Virus record (IMG/VR): IMGVR_UViG_3300017779_000024
Span: 1 to 43,899 of that record
Reading direction: 5' to 3' (one strand)
DNA: 43,899 nt
Source: a virus
The translations under genes and the position numbers were made by a program. Below the pieces are notes generated by a model. It saw nothing but the letters and a program-made list of their open reading frames with translations, ran no database searches and was not told the origin of the DNA. This document shows positions 35,223-41,684 of the stretch, one piece after another; the stretch's first letter is position 1; every line of letters starts with the position of its first letter.

Positions 35223-36097
35223 TATGAAGCGCCTATTACTGCTACACTTGATGGAGTTGTGTGAGTTGTTCTTATTACAGCCCTAACCAACCAAGCCGTA
35301 GTGCTTGTCCCGAAAAGCTCTATAACGTCACCTACTAAACCTCCGCTTGTAGCAGAGTCCCCATCAAAAGAAAGAGTGTCATGATTTTGTTCAGCAGCTG
35401 CGGCAGTAGAGGAAGTTACTCTTTGCGAAGCTGTCTTGTCATCTGTTAAGCTAATAGTACTTACAGTACCATAGAAATAATTTGTTGTATCCGTAGTTGC
35501 ACTGTGATCGCTAGTAGATATTTTAAAAGGACTACCTGAGTCGCTTGTAAGAACAAACTTAAAATAAAGTCCAGCAGCACATGTTGGTAAAATAATTCTT
35601 CCAGAACCGAGAGAAGTAGCATCTATGTAAATAAGCTTTCCTGAATCACCTACAGTAAGGCTGCCAGTAGCAGAAACGGTATTTATCGTTTCCGAACCCT
35701 TTCCAATCGTAATTACATTTGCAGACTGTGCTATAGACAAACCGCTACCAGCAGCAAATTGAATTGCAGTAGAGTTTCCTGCAGAATCAGCTATTGTAAT
35801 CGTAGGATCTGCAGCGCCAGTTACAGTAGTTGTTATAGGATCAAATATTGGGAGAGCTCTTTTAGAAACTGCTTTAGTAGAGCTGTCCCAAACAAGTACA
35901 GTGCTAGATGAGCCAGAAGCTACAGTATTAATTTCTAAAGTTTCGACTTTAACAGCTGCTGTAGAAAGTGATAAAGCACTATCCACTCCAGTACCATCTT
36001 CTATTACCTTTAGCACAGACGTAAGTGCGCCAGCATCAGTAGTTTTTAATAAGCCCTGATAAGTATTTTTTATTGCGTTTCCAGAAAGAGTTCCCAT
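35222..36097 (-). CDS. Fibre-like structural protein
   Basis: A 291-residue Ser/Thr/Ala-rich beta protein starting MGTLSGNAIKNTYQGLLKTTDAGAL, with repeats like SGLSIAQSANVITIG and ATGSLTVGDSGKLIYID. The opening is typical of phage tail-fibre or head-fibre N-termini. It is first in its block behind a candidate promoter and divergent from the winged-helix gene. It may be an early-transcribed fibre part, although no anchor domain is recognised. Confidence 0.62.
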   Translation of the reverse strand: MGTLSGNAIKNTYQGLLKTTDAGALTSVLKVIEDGTGVDSALSLSTAAVKVETLEINTVASGSSSTVLVWDSSTKAVSKRALPIFDPITTTVTGAADPTITIADSAGNSTAIQFAAGSGLSIAQSANVITIGKGSETINTVSATGSLTVGDSGKLIYIDATSLGSGRIILPTCAAGLYFKFVLTSDSGSPFKISTSDHSATTDTTNYFYGTVSTISLTDDKTASQRVTSSTAAAAEQNHDTLSFDGDSATSGGLVGDVIELFGTSTTAWLVRAVIRTTHTTPSSVAVIGAS

Positions 36098-36112
36098 GTT
36101 CTTATTTTTACA

Positions 36113-36121
36113 GCAAATATA
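36113..36121 (-). promoter_or_regulatory. TATATTTGC -7 box upstream of the TerL block
   Basis: On the minus strand TATATTTGC stands 16 bases before the ATG at 36097. It also overlaps the leader of the divergent plus-strand regulator (ATG 36127), so a protein bound here could affect both. Confidence 0.55.
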
Positions 36122-36126
36122 ATAAA

Positions 36127-36558
36127 ATGAGTAGATATCATAAAGGACGTAAGATACGAGAGTTTAGTTATCTAAATGATAGGTACGTAGGAAAGAACTA
36201 CATGAAGTACTACAAACACGCTATACGTGACATATCTGATAGCACAGATCTTACTATGAACGAGATCAACGTTTTAATATTTATGTACGACTACGAGTTT
36301 TTTACAGCCAACCATATGGCTGATGCGTTGTATCAAAGCCAACGTAAATTCAAGAATAAAATTCTGTATCCTTTACAGAAACGTGAGTGGATAGAAAAAG
36401 CCTTTGACAAAACCAAAGTCAATGAGATGTCTTTTTCTGAAGCTCTATTCCACGAAAGAAGAAACTACAGAAACAGATATACTATATCTCAACGTGCTAG
36501 GCTAACAGTACAAAAATTCTATAGAAAGCTAGAGGGGTTAGAGCAGATTGTTATTTAG
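36127..36558 (+). CDS. Winged-helix / MarR-like DNA-binding protein
   Basis: A 143-residue basic protein. The ATG at 36127 (MSRYHKGRKIREFSY) is preferred over an upstream in-frame ATG at 36073, which lies inside the divergent gene. The middle part reads as a winged helix: LTMNEINVLIFMYDYEFFTANHMADALYQ, then a recognition-helix-like FKNKILYPLQKREWIEKA and a wing ending YTISQRARLTVQKFYRKL. This is the pattern of MarR-type regulators. It is the only regulator-like gene on the plus strand inside the minus-strand block and its end overlaps the next minus gene by 8 bases. Likely regulates the divergent TerL block; inferred. Confidence 0.65.
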   Translation: MSRYHKGRKIREFSYLNDRYVGKNYMKYYKHAIRDISDSTDLTMNEINVLIFMYDYEFFTANHMADALYQSQRKFKNKILYPLQKREWIEKAFDKTKVNEMSFSEALFHERRNYRNRYTISQRARLTVQKFYRKLEGLEQIVI

Positions 36559-36811
36559 ACATAGCTTTTTTAGCTAGACCTAAAGCTGGGCCTATAAGCA
36601 TGCCAGCAAATCCTTTAGGGTGAGTCACAACTTTAAACTTAGCTTTTTCTACAGCGCCGTCATGAGGCTGGTACTTTCCTTCCATAAGGTAAAATCTTCC
36701 AGACTCCTCCATCCAGTGATATCCTTCAGGGGCGTCTACCTTAACACTTTTGTTTGTCATGGTTAGCTTGCCGCCTTCCTTTAATTTTTTACTTTTCTTA
36801 CCGTACCTCAT
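36551..36811 (-). CDS. Small basic protein of unknown function
   Basis: An 86-residue basic protein (MRYGKKSKKLKEGGKLTM) with PEGYHWMEESGRFYLMEG in the middle and a hydrophobic, Gly-rich end (GFAGMLIGPALGLAKKA). The N-terminal YGKK...GGK style resembles that of the 387-residue protein nearby, so both may be virion-associated. It is convergent with the winged-helix gene. Function not recognised. Confidence 0.6.
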   Translation of the reverse strand: MRYGKKSKKLKEGGKLTMTNKSVKVDAPEGYHWMEESGRFYLMEGKYQPHDGAVEKAKFKVVTHPKGFAGMLIGPALGLAKKAMSK

Positions 36812-36832
36812 TTGTTAAAAACATTTAAAAAC

Positions 36833-36864
36833 TTGACTCGTATTAAATAAAAACCATATACTTG
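36833..36864 (+). promoter_or_regulatory. Plus-strand promoter of the exported small protein
   Basis: TTG at 36833-36835, 21 bases, then TATACTTG at 36857-36864, one base from the Bacteroidota TAnnTTTG consensus. The ATG follows at 36890. The same TTG/21-base layout precedes the first gene of the right-hand plus-strand array. Confidence 0.55.
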
Positions 36865-36889
36865 AATCAAACACAAATATATAAAAGCT

Positions 36890-37237
36890 ATGAAGAACTT
36901 ATTTTTAACACTCGCCCTAGTATTTAGCGGCACACTTTTCTGTCAAGAAACAAACGTTGACGTAACTCTAAAAGGAGTAGAAGACTCTATGTGGATGTTT
37001 GGACTCTTAAGCGACAACTACTACAAAGGATATAACTACGAAGCAGCAGACTTTACTGGTGAAGGATTAATAAGAGAAGGGAAAACAATAGACTTTAATA
37101 TCACAAAGCCAGGTGCTTACTTTGTAACAATGAAGACTTCAAAGTTTCAAAAAGTAACTTTAGTACACATCATTGTTGAAGAAGGTGAAGACTACAAAAT
37201 TGTACAAAGAGTACGCAATAAGCAGTTGTACTTATGA
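36890..37237 (+). CDS. Exported small protein, moron-like
   Basis: A 115-residue protein with a clear Sec signal peptide (MKNLFLTLALVFSGTLFC, cleavage likely before QETN). The mature part is beta-rich and ends with a Lys/Arg segment (KIVQRVRNKQLYL). It stands alone on the plus strand between minus-strand genes, with its own promoter, and its stop region overlaps the stop of the convergent 387-residue gene. A separately transcribed exported protein of this kind is what phage morons look like; it may alter the host periplasm or outer surface. Family not recognised. Confidence 0.72.
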   Translation: MKNLFLTLALVFSGTLFCQETNVDVTLKGVEDSMWMFGLLSDNYYKGYNYEAADFTGEGLIREGKTIDFNITKPGAYFVTMKTSKFQKVTLVHIIVEEGEDYKIVQRVRNKQLYL

Positions 37238-38395
37238 TCTAGGGAATCTAAAGACAGTACGTCTAGCCATCTTTGCTCCTTGATTAGCTCTACGCATTCT
37301 CCCCCCAAAATTCATTTGATAAGGCACAGCGCCCTCCTCTCTTGTACGTGGAGGTGCGTCTGGTCCTGGGTTTGTAGTTCCCTCACCGAATCCTGGCGTT
37401 TGTACAGCGTCTGGGTTTACCTGAATAGTTTCTCCTTCGGGAGTAGTTATAGTTTCTCCAGGCTTATTCTGATCTTCAGAAAATACTTGTTTAGAAACTA
37501 TTTCAGATGGCTCGTAAACTTTACTTCCAAATCTACCACTTTCCTTGTCTGTTACAGATTTTCCTGAACGAAAAGTAACACCTCTTTGTTTTACTTCTCC
37601 TGTCTCTGCATTCTTAGTCGTTCTTGTATTTTGAATCCTATCGCTACCATAAGGTGTAACACCTGATATTACATTTTTTGTTTTATCCTCATAAGGATTT
37701 AAAACAAGCCCCATAAGACCTGCATCCCCAGTATTCAAAGCTGTTTCTATAACAGCCATGACTTCAGATTTTTTACCAGCAGAAGTGCCCGCTCCTGAAG
37801 TAGACATAAAAACTCCTTTTTCCGCTAGCTCGTCTTCACTTATTACAGCACCCTGACCATCAATAGGTTTACCTTCAAGATTAGTTTTGTATCCTCGTAG
37901 CCCAACATATTTATTCAATGTCTCTTCGTCAATACCATTTATAGCTAAACCTACACCTTCCTTACCTGCATTCTCTTCAATGTAATCATATATTACACCT
38001 GGTTTTGTAACTTTTGTAGAGAACGTTCCTTGCTGACCTTCCTGTACTTGGAAAAAACCACCAGCTTCTACGTCAAAATATATCTCACCTTTTGGTCTAT
38101 CTTCAGGATCACTTCCCTCTTGCTTTTTCACCTTATCACCCTTTTCCATATACTTCATTCCGTCTTCACCGACTTTAATAACAAGCATAGGCTCTCCATC
38201 ATTCATGCCTCCGTGCCCCATAGTCTTACCACCATACTCCATCTTACCCTTACCGTCAGCTGCATAGAAAGGAACCATTTCGCCCTTATCATTTTTCACC
38301 ATAGGTAGTTTACCCCCAGCTTTCATGTAATCGTAAAGGCGTCCACCTTTATTCATTTTTAGGTGTCCTCCACCTGGCATTTTTCCGTATTTCAT
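37232..38395 (-). CDS. Gly/Lys-rich protein, probably virion-associated
   Basis: A 387-residue protein with a low-complexity, Gly/Lys/Met-rich N-terminus (MKYGKMPGGGHLKMNKGG ... MEYGGKTMGHGGMNDGEPML) and a basic C-terminus (MRRANQGAKMARRTVFRFPRS). The middle is charged and not recognised. YGGK-type starts are frequent in internal or structural proteins of marine Bacteroidota phages. It lies 1 base after the next small basic gene. Structural role is a guess from composition. Confidence 0.55.
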   Translation of the reverse strand: MKYGKMPGGGHLKMNKGGRLYDYMKAGGKLPMVKNDKGEMVPFYAADGKGKMEYGGKTMGHGGMNDGEPMLVIKVGEDGMKYMEKGDKVKKQEGSDPEDRPKGEIYFDVEAGGFFQVQEGQQGTFSTKVTKPGVIYDYIEENAGKEGVGLAINGIDEETLNKYVGLRGYKTNLEGKPIDGQGAVISEDELAEKGVFMSTSGAGTSAGKKSEVMAVIETALNTGDAGLMGLVLNPYEDKTKNVISGVTPYGSDRIQNTRTTKNAETGEVKQRGVTFRSGKSVTDKESGRFGSKVYEPSEIVSKQVFSEDQNKPGETITTPEGETIQVNPDAVQTPGFGEGTTNPGPDAPPRTREEGAVPYQMNFGGRMRRANQGAKMARRTVFRFPRS

Positions 38396-38396
38396 A

Positions 38397-38789
38397 TTAT
38401 AAGTCTGTATCGTGTTTTTTAGATCCTCGAATAAAGCTATTCACTCTTCCCATAGCCCAAGCAGCCATAGGTATACCTTTTCTACTACCGCCAGACATCC
38501 AAGCTCCTTGGCCCCTGCGGTACACCTTTGCTAAAGTGCCGTATGATTTACCTGACTTCTTAGCTTTAGCTTGTAAAGTTTTCTTTACTGCAGCACTCAA
38601 AGCTTTACGTGAAACCTTCCCACCTTTTTTAGCGACCAAACTTAAGTCGATCTTCTTTCCGTCTTCGTATGCTTTTTGTCGTGCTCTCATTTTTGCTGCA
38701 TGTGTTTCATCAGAACCAGCACTATCGTCCCCTTGTGTAAAATATCTTTTAGGGAAACCTAGTTTATATGGCTGCGTTCTTTTGCCCAC
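38397..38789 (-). CDS. Basic conserved phage protein
   Basis: A 130-residue Lys-rich protein (GKRTQPYKLGFPKRYFTQGDD) whose second half ALSAAVKKTLQAKAKKSGKS...VYRRGQGAWMSGG...AWAMGRVNSF matches an uncharacterised phage/virion-associated family (DUF5824/DUF5872-like by memory). The given start is GTG at 38789; an ATG two bases upstream is in another frame and stops soon. The -7 box is only 5 bases upstream, so the mRNA may be leaderless or the real start may lie further in. Confidence 0.7.
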   Translation of the reverse strand: MGKRTQPYKLGFPKRYFTQGDDSAGSDETHAAKMRARQKAYEDGKKIDLSLVAKKGGKVSRKALSAAVKKTLQAKAKKSGKSYGTLAKVYRRGQGAWMSGGSRKGIPMAAWAMGRVNSFIRGSKKHDTDL

Positions 38790-38792
38790 ATC

Positions 38793-38801
38793 GCAAATAT
38801 A
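38793..38801 (-). promoter_or_regulatory. TATATTTGC -7 box before the basic conserved gene
   Basis: On the minus strand TATATTTGC ends 4 bases before the GTG at 38789; a TTC (not TTG) lies 21 bases upstream. It divides the four small genes at 39854-38813 from the downstream block. Confidence 0.5.
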
Positions 38802-38812
38802 ACCATATAATA

Positions 38813-39133
38813 TTAATACGGTGAATACATATGACCAGACACATAATCGCCATGAATGCTATAGTATCTGCTTATATTGTAAGCTTCATTCTGCGTAAAG
38901 AGATACATAAACTTATCGTATAAAGATATCTCGTTCCATAAAGAGTTAGCGTTAGTTTCTGCAAACGTAAGAAGCAACTCCCGCCTTCTATTCTTAACTA
39001 GAGACTTAAGAAGCTTTCTTTCTGTATTGCTCATGTTAAGGTATGAGGTTTGGAGATCTCTACAGTAAACTTTCTTTCCATTACGCAAAGCGTATATCGT
39101 TTGCTTAATACTTTTTGCTTTTGATTCAGCCAT
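38813..39133 (-). CDS. Small basic protein of unknown function
   Basis: A 106-residue protein, Lys/Arg/Asn-rich, starting MAESKAKSIKQTIYALRNGKKVYCRDLQ and ending with Tyr/Ser/Gly (GHMYSPY). No motif recognised. Start overlaps the upstream stop by one base (TAATG). It ends the early-type minus-strand group. Confidence 0.6.
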   Translation of the reverse strand: MAESKAKSIKQTIYALRNGKKVYCRDLQTSYLNMSNTERKLLKSLVKNRRRELLLTFAETNANSLWNEISLYDKFMYLFTQNEAYNISRYYSIHGDYVSGHMYSPY

Positions 39134-39336
39134 TAGTACGCATCTTTAATTCGTGAGTAAAATTCTTCGTCGATATCTTTTATAGGGTTAATAAAGTTTA
39201 CCCTACAGTATCTATTGATCTCTTTCCTTTTTGTCTTAGAGTTCGTCATACAAACATTAGCTGCTTGATATGATGCATTCTTAGAAAGCAAAGAATCAAC
39301 TCTCTTCTTTGTTGTCTTGTTCGTTTTGTAACTCAT
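39133..39336 (-). CDS. Small basic protein of unknown function
   Basis: A 67-residue basic protein (MSYKTNKTTKKRVDSLLSKN) overlapping the end of the upstream gene by 41 bases in another frame and the next gene by one base. No motif recognised. The long overlap is unusual but the ATG and the coupled stop/start support it. Confidence 0.55.
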   Translation of the reverse strand: MSYKTNKTTKKRVDSLLSKNASYQAANVCMTNSKTKRKEINRYCRVNFINPIKDIDEEFYSRIKDAY

Positions 39337-39583
39337 CTTTATTCAATTTAAAAAATTCTTCAACACGTTTCTTATCTACAGACTTTTGATATTCCTCAAG
39401 GTCAACACCATCCATACTTGCAAAATCTTCCTGCAAATCATCTAATTGTTTTTTGTATTGACCAGCAGTAATCTCCCAAGCGATAGCTTTTTCTAGAAGC
39501 TGGCTTTTCGTATGCGCCTTTAATAAAGCTTTGATTTGTTCTTTACTAAGAACGTTCTTTAGTTTAAACTCTTGATCACTCAT
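39296..39583 (-). CDS. Small helical acidic protein of unknown function
   Basis: A 95-residue acidic, helical protein (LSKEQIKALLKAHTKSQLLEKAIAWEI ... DLQEDFASMDG). Starts within the end of the upstream gene (8-base overlap). Resembles small phage host-interaction proteins only in size; function unknown. Confidence 0.6.
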   Translation of the reverse strand: MSDQEFKLKNVLSKEQIKALLKAHTKSQLLEKAIAWEITAGQYKKQLDDLQEDFASMDGVDLEEYQKSVDKKRVEEFFKLNKDELQNEQDNKEES

Positions 39584-39854
39584 CGCTACCCTCTATTGTA
39601 AATGTAGGATCAGTGCAGTAAACAAAGATTGGTGTCTTTGGCCCTACATAACTCCCAGCAATATTATAATCGAAATGCTCCATGGCATCTTCACGAGTCA
39701 TCCCATCGTCTCTTTGAAGGATATCTAAAACCTGGTCTATATCGTAGACAGCTTTAGTTTCTAACCCATAACTGAAACCTATGAGGGCTTCATCAAATCC
39801 AGTGGCAACGAGGCATTCGTTGTCTTCTAGGATCTCTAGTATGTATTTATTCAT
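39576..39854 (-). CDS. Small conserved phage protein
   Basis: A 92-residue protein starting MNKYILEILEDNECLVATGFDEALIGF, then VYDIDQVLDILQRDDGMTREDAMEHFDYNIAGSYVGPKTPIF. The GMTxEDAxEHFxxNxxGxYVGxxTPIF pattern recurs in many phages of unrelated hosts, without known function. It is the first gene of the leftward array, next to the gene-free region. Confidence 0.72.
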   Translation of the reverse strand: MNKYILEILEDNECLVATGFDEALIGFSYGLETKAVYDIDQVLDILQRDDGMTREDAMEHFDYNIAGSYVGPKTPIFVYCTDPTFTIEGSDE

Positions 39855-40069
39855 ATGTATTTAATTTAATTATATAGCTATCCCTAGTCACTACTTATCA
39901 TATACTAGACAAGTAATATAAGACTCTAATCGGTAGTAGGAGTATATTTAATTTACTTACGTAATCTACCTCTGAACAACCCAGGTCAAAGTCCTTAAGA
40001 CCTTTGGCCATATGGTTGTGACTAAAGTCGTAGCAAAGTTACTACAAAAAATTTAAAAAGTCAAGTCCT

Positions 40070-40126
40070 AAAAAAAGAATCTTCGTGGTCGGCACGTTTT
40101 AGGTGCCTCCCCTACGATTCTGTTTT
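40070..40126. terminator. Bidirectional terminator or attenuator hairpin
   Basis: Arms AGAAT (40076-40080)/ATTCT (40117-40121), CGT/ACG, GG/CC and GGCAC (40091-40095)/GTGCC (40103-40107) make an imperfect 15-bp hairpin with a 7-base loop. It is flanked by seven A on the left (T7 on the minus strand) and TTTT on the right (plus strand), so it can work both ways. It may terminate transcripts meeting in the control region. Confidence 0.65.
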
Positions 40127-40143
40127 GTTACACCACAACGTCA

Positions 40144-40155
40144 TAGCAATTGCTA
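40144..40155. promoter_or_regulatory. 12-bp palindrome, possible operator
   Basis: TAGCAATTGCTA is a perfect 12-bp palindrome between the terminator hairpin and the plus-strand array. Dyads of this size are typical operator half-site pairs; the binding protein is not known. Confidence 0.4.
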
Positions 40156-40210
40156 ATATTGCGTACACTAAAAATATTATTATACAAGTCATATTCAATT
40201 GTTTGTTACA

Positions 40211-40219
40211 GCAAATTTA
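40211..40219 (-). promoter_or_regulatory. TAAATTTGC -7 box, minus strand
   Basis: On the minus strand TAAATTTGC fits TAnnTTTG followed by C, as in the five late boxes. It could start a transcript that meets the hairpin at 40076-40121 before the small conserved gene at 39854. No -33 TTG visible. Confidence 0.35.
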
Positions 40220-40513
40220 ATGAAAACACCCTTTACGAAGTGTTAAAAAAAATATCAGCTATACAGATCCTGGGGATTATACATACCTACAGCCGTTGGC
40301 GCACGCAAACCCAAACGCATCTGCAACCCCACCCCCCTGCAAATGCTTGGCTACCTGTCAAAACTTTTAGCTTTTTGCCCTTACAACTTTACAGCGACTT
40401 ATCCAAGTTTATTCTGTTAACAAACGCAAAGACAAAAAAGTCTGTGACAATCCCACCCCTGAACCGTTCAACCTGGCGAGCCACCCCCGACGGGGTGCGC
40501 TATACAAAAACTA

Positions 40514-40584
40514 TTTGACCTGTGCAACTATTTAACAAGTCTTCACATCTGTACCCCTATACAACTTTTTTTTGACCTGTGCAA
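40514..40584. repeat. 14-bp direct repeat TTTGACCTGTGCAA
   Basis: Two exact copies start 57 bp apart, at 40514 and 40571, upstream of the DnaA-box-like site and the rightward promoter. They could be operator or replication-initiator sites. Confidence 0.7.
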
Positions 40585-40649
40585 GGCCATTAACATTTGT
40601 TAACGTCAATTGTCTATATATCGCCTAATATGTTAAATCCATGTTAAAG

Positions 40650-40658
40650 TGTGGATAA
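40650..40658 (-). promoter_or_regulatory. DnaA-box match
   Basis: TGTGGATAA is the exact reverse complement of the consensus TTATCCACA. It is preceded by two ATGTTAAA copies at about 40630 and 40641 and lies 65 bases before the first rightward ATG. Functional use by the host DnaA is inferred. Confidence 0.5.
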
Positions 40659-40661
40659 AAC

Positions 40662-40693
40662 TTGTATTTATCAAAGTGATGTGCGTATATTAG
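40662..40693 (+). promoter_or_regulatory. Promoter of the rightward small-gene array
   Basis: TTG at 40662-40664, 21 bases, then TATATTAG at 40686-40693, close to TAnnTTTG. The ATG at 40715 follows 21 bases later with AAAGGA before it. It has the same layout as the moron promoter. Confidence 0.55.
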
Positions 40694-40714
40694 TACCAAG
40701 AAACAAAGGAACAA

Positions 40715-40906
40715 ATGAAAGTACTAAGCACCATACTACATGACAAACGCTACAGGCGTGAGTACTCTAACAAGACTTACAGCAGTAGCAAAGGCCAAAA
40801 GTCATCGAGGGCAAGAGCCATCACTGACCGCCTAGAGTGTGCATACTCTGACCGCATCGAGCGAGCAGATGAGCAACGCAACCAAAGACGCCGAGCGAGA
40901 GCATAA
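40715..40906 (+). CDS. Small Arg-rich protein, first gene of the rightward array
   Basis: A 63-residue basic, Ser/Arg-rich protein (MKVLSTILHDKRYRREYSNK ... RADEQRNQRRRARA). The gene has a promoter and an AAAGGA sequence 8 bases before the ATG, one of the few Shine-Dalgarno-like sites here. First genes of such arrays are often expressed right after infection; the charge suggests binding to nucleic acid or to a host complex. Family not recognised. Confidence 0.6.
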   Translation: MKVLSTILHDKRYRREYSNKTYSSSKGQKSSRARAITDRLECAYSDRIERADEQRNQRRRARA

Positions 40907-40922
40907 GCGCCGACAACATACG

Positions 40923-40944
40923 AGCCCGCCGAGATACTCGGGCT
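40923..40944 (+). other. Stem-loop after the first rightward gene
   Basis: AGCCCG (40923-40928) pairs with CGGGCT (40939-40944), with an alternative inner CGAG-ATA-CTCG. No T-run follows, so it is not a plain terminator. With the next hairpin it forms a structured 99-bp leader between two genes. Confidence 0.55.
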
Positions 40945-40967
40945 AGTGGAGACCACACGATAACAAC

Positions 40968-40990
40968 GGACACGGTGTAAAGCCGTGCCC
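40968..40990 (+). terminator. Weak terminator or leader hairpin
   Basis: GG-A-CACGG and CCGTG-C-CC pair around TGTAAAG, followed by TAAATTTTAA. It could thin out transcription after the first rightward gene or be a structured leader of the next one. Confidence 0.45.
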
Positions 40991-41005
40991 TAAATTTTAA
41001 TAGAT

Positions 41006-41152
41006 ATGAAAACTATAGATACACTTAACAAGCTAGCTATTGAGCTACATAGCAACAAGTATGAAGAATTAACTGACCGCCAAAAGCGAAAGGTATTAAG
41101 AGTAATAAATGAATATGTATACCCTAAAATTAAACTTAAAGAAACATGCTAG
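41006..41152 (+). CDS. Small helical protein of unknown function
   Basis: A 48-residue protein, MKTIDTLNKLAIELHSNKY and then DRQKRKVLRVINEYVYPKIK. The leader is AATAGAT directly before ATG. It overlaps the next gene by 7 bases (ATGCTAG). No motif recognised. Confidence 0.55.
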   Translation: MKTIDTLNKLAIELHSNKYEELTDRQKRKVLRVINEYVYPKIKLKETC

Positions 41153-41256
41153 AAATACTTAACAACATAGCGCAAGACTTATTCGATAAGAACTACGCCG
41201 ACCTATCCGACGCACATGAAATTAAAATCGTATTGAGTACACTATTTAATAAATAA
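41146..41256 (+). CDS. Very small protein of unknown function
   Basis: A 36-residue protein, MLEILNNIAQDLFDKNYADL and so on, coupled by overlap to the upstream gene. Its similarity in style to the preceding gene (helical, Leu/Ile and Asp-rich, same size class) supports reality, but it is short. Confidence 0.45.
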   Translation: MLEILNNIAQDLFDKNYADLSDAHEIKIVLSTLFNK

Positions 41257-41271
41257 AAACCTTTTTCAATT

Positions 41272-41373
41272 ATGAGTAAAAACCAATTACCAAACGTACA
41301 AGATATCGCACTACAGCAAGCGCTCCTAGATATGGGCGCAGAGTTCGACTTAATTAATTTTGATAATGTATAA
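41272..41373 (+). CDS. Very small protein of unknown function
   Basis: A 33-residue protein starting MSKNQLPNVQDIALQQALLD, ending with an acidic and hydrophobic stretch. It overlaps the next ORF by 8 bases. Only its setting in the array supports it. Confidence 0.4.
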   Translation: MSKNQLPNVQDIALQQALLDMGAEFDLINFDNV

Positions 41374-41449
41374 TAATGTCAACAACCCTAGCGTTTTAGA
41401 AATGACGCTGTTAGTTATAATCATGTTGCTATGCTGTTGCGTATGGTAA
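41366..41449 (+). CDS. 27-residue membrane micropeptide
   Basis: MYNNVNNPSVLEM followed by TLLVIIMLLCCCVW: a polar head and one hydrophobic span with three Cys. The ATG overlaps the stop of the gene before (ATGTATAA). It could be a tiny inner-membrane regulator or toxin-like peptide; nothing more is seen. Confidence 0.4.
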   Translation: MYNNVNNPSVLEMTLLVIIMLLCCCVW

Positions 41450-41465
41450 CGAAAACCAATAAGAG

Positions 41466-41684
41466 ATGAAAATAGTAAACGACAACCTGAGCTTAAGAAA
41501 CTTTGAAGCGTGGAGCGGTGCAAAAAGCACCAAGCAGCTAATCCTTGATAATAACAAAGAAGATGACTTTGAATCCATGATTGAGGACTTATACCCCGAT
41601 GGGATGACGGATACGCAACTAAACGATATCCTATGGTTCGAGGAAGATTGGATTTGTGAAACACTTGGGATTGACAACGAATAA
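41466..41684 (+). CDS. Small acidic conserved phage protein
   Basis: A 72-residue acidic protein, with LSLRNFEAWSGAK and MIEDLYPDGMTDTQLNDILWFEEDWI. The FExWSGAK ... LYPDGMTxTQLNDxxWFE pattern recurs in small proteins of many phages and mobile elements, without known function. Preceded by AAACCAATAAGAG. Confidence 0.72.
   Translation: MKIVNDNLSLRNFEAWSGAKSTKQLILDNNKEDDFESMIEDLYPDGMTDTQLNDILWFEEDWICETLGIDNE

Larger units (their letters stand above)
39855..40714. other. Gene-free control region, candidate origin and divergent promoter region
   Basis: This 860-bp gap divides the leftward and rightward gene arrays. It contains an exact DnaA-box match TGTGGATAA (40650-40658), a weaker one TTATCCAAG (40399-40407), the 14-bp direct repeat TTTGACCTGTGCAA (40514-40527 and 40571-40584), several TGTTAA/TTAACA copies, the 12-bp palindrome TAGCAATTGCTA (40144-40155), CCATATGG (40008-40015), a C-rich stretch near 40325, a CACCCC-CGAC-GGGGTG hairpin near 40480-40496, and a long hairpin at 40076-40121. 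A 122-residue open frame on the plus strand (40150-40518) looks spurious. The mix is what an origin with regulatory sites would show; no replication gene lies in view. Confidence 0.6.

Noticed and set aside
38789-38791. ATG at 38791-38789 as start of the basic conserved gene
   Set aside because: It is in a different frame from the 130-residue protein and reaches a stop after about ten codons.
40076-40121. tRNA-like hairpin
   Set aside because: Only 46 bases in one imperfect stem-loop; there is no D-arm or T-arm and no GTTC motif. No tRNA was recognised anywhere in the window.
40150-40518. Open frame of 122 residues on the plus strand in the control region
   Set aside because: It covers repeats, a C-rich stretch and hairpins, has Pro/Thr/Ser composition unlike its neighbours, no leader motif, and no domain; more likely chance.
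39855-40714. Integration site or lysogeny control locus
   Set aside because: No integrase, excisionase or CI-like gene and no tRNA-end repeat are in view; dyads alone do not support an att site.
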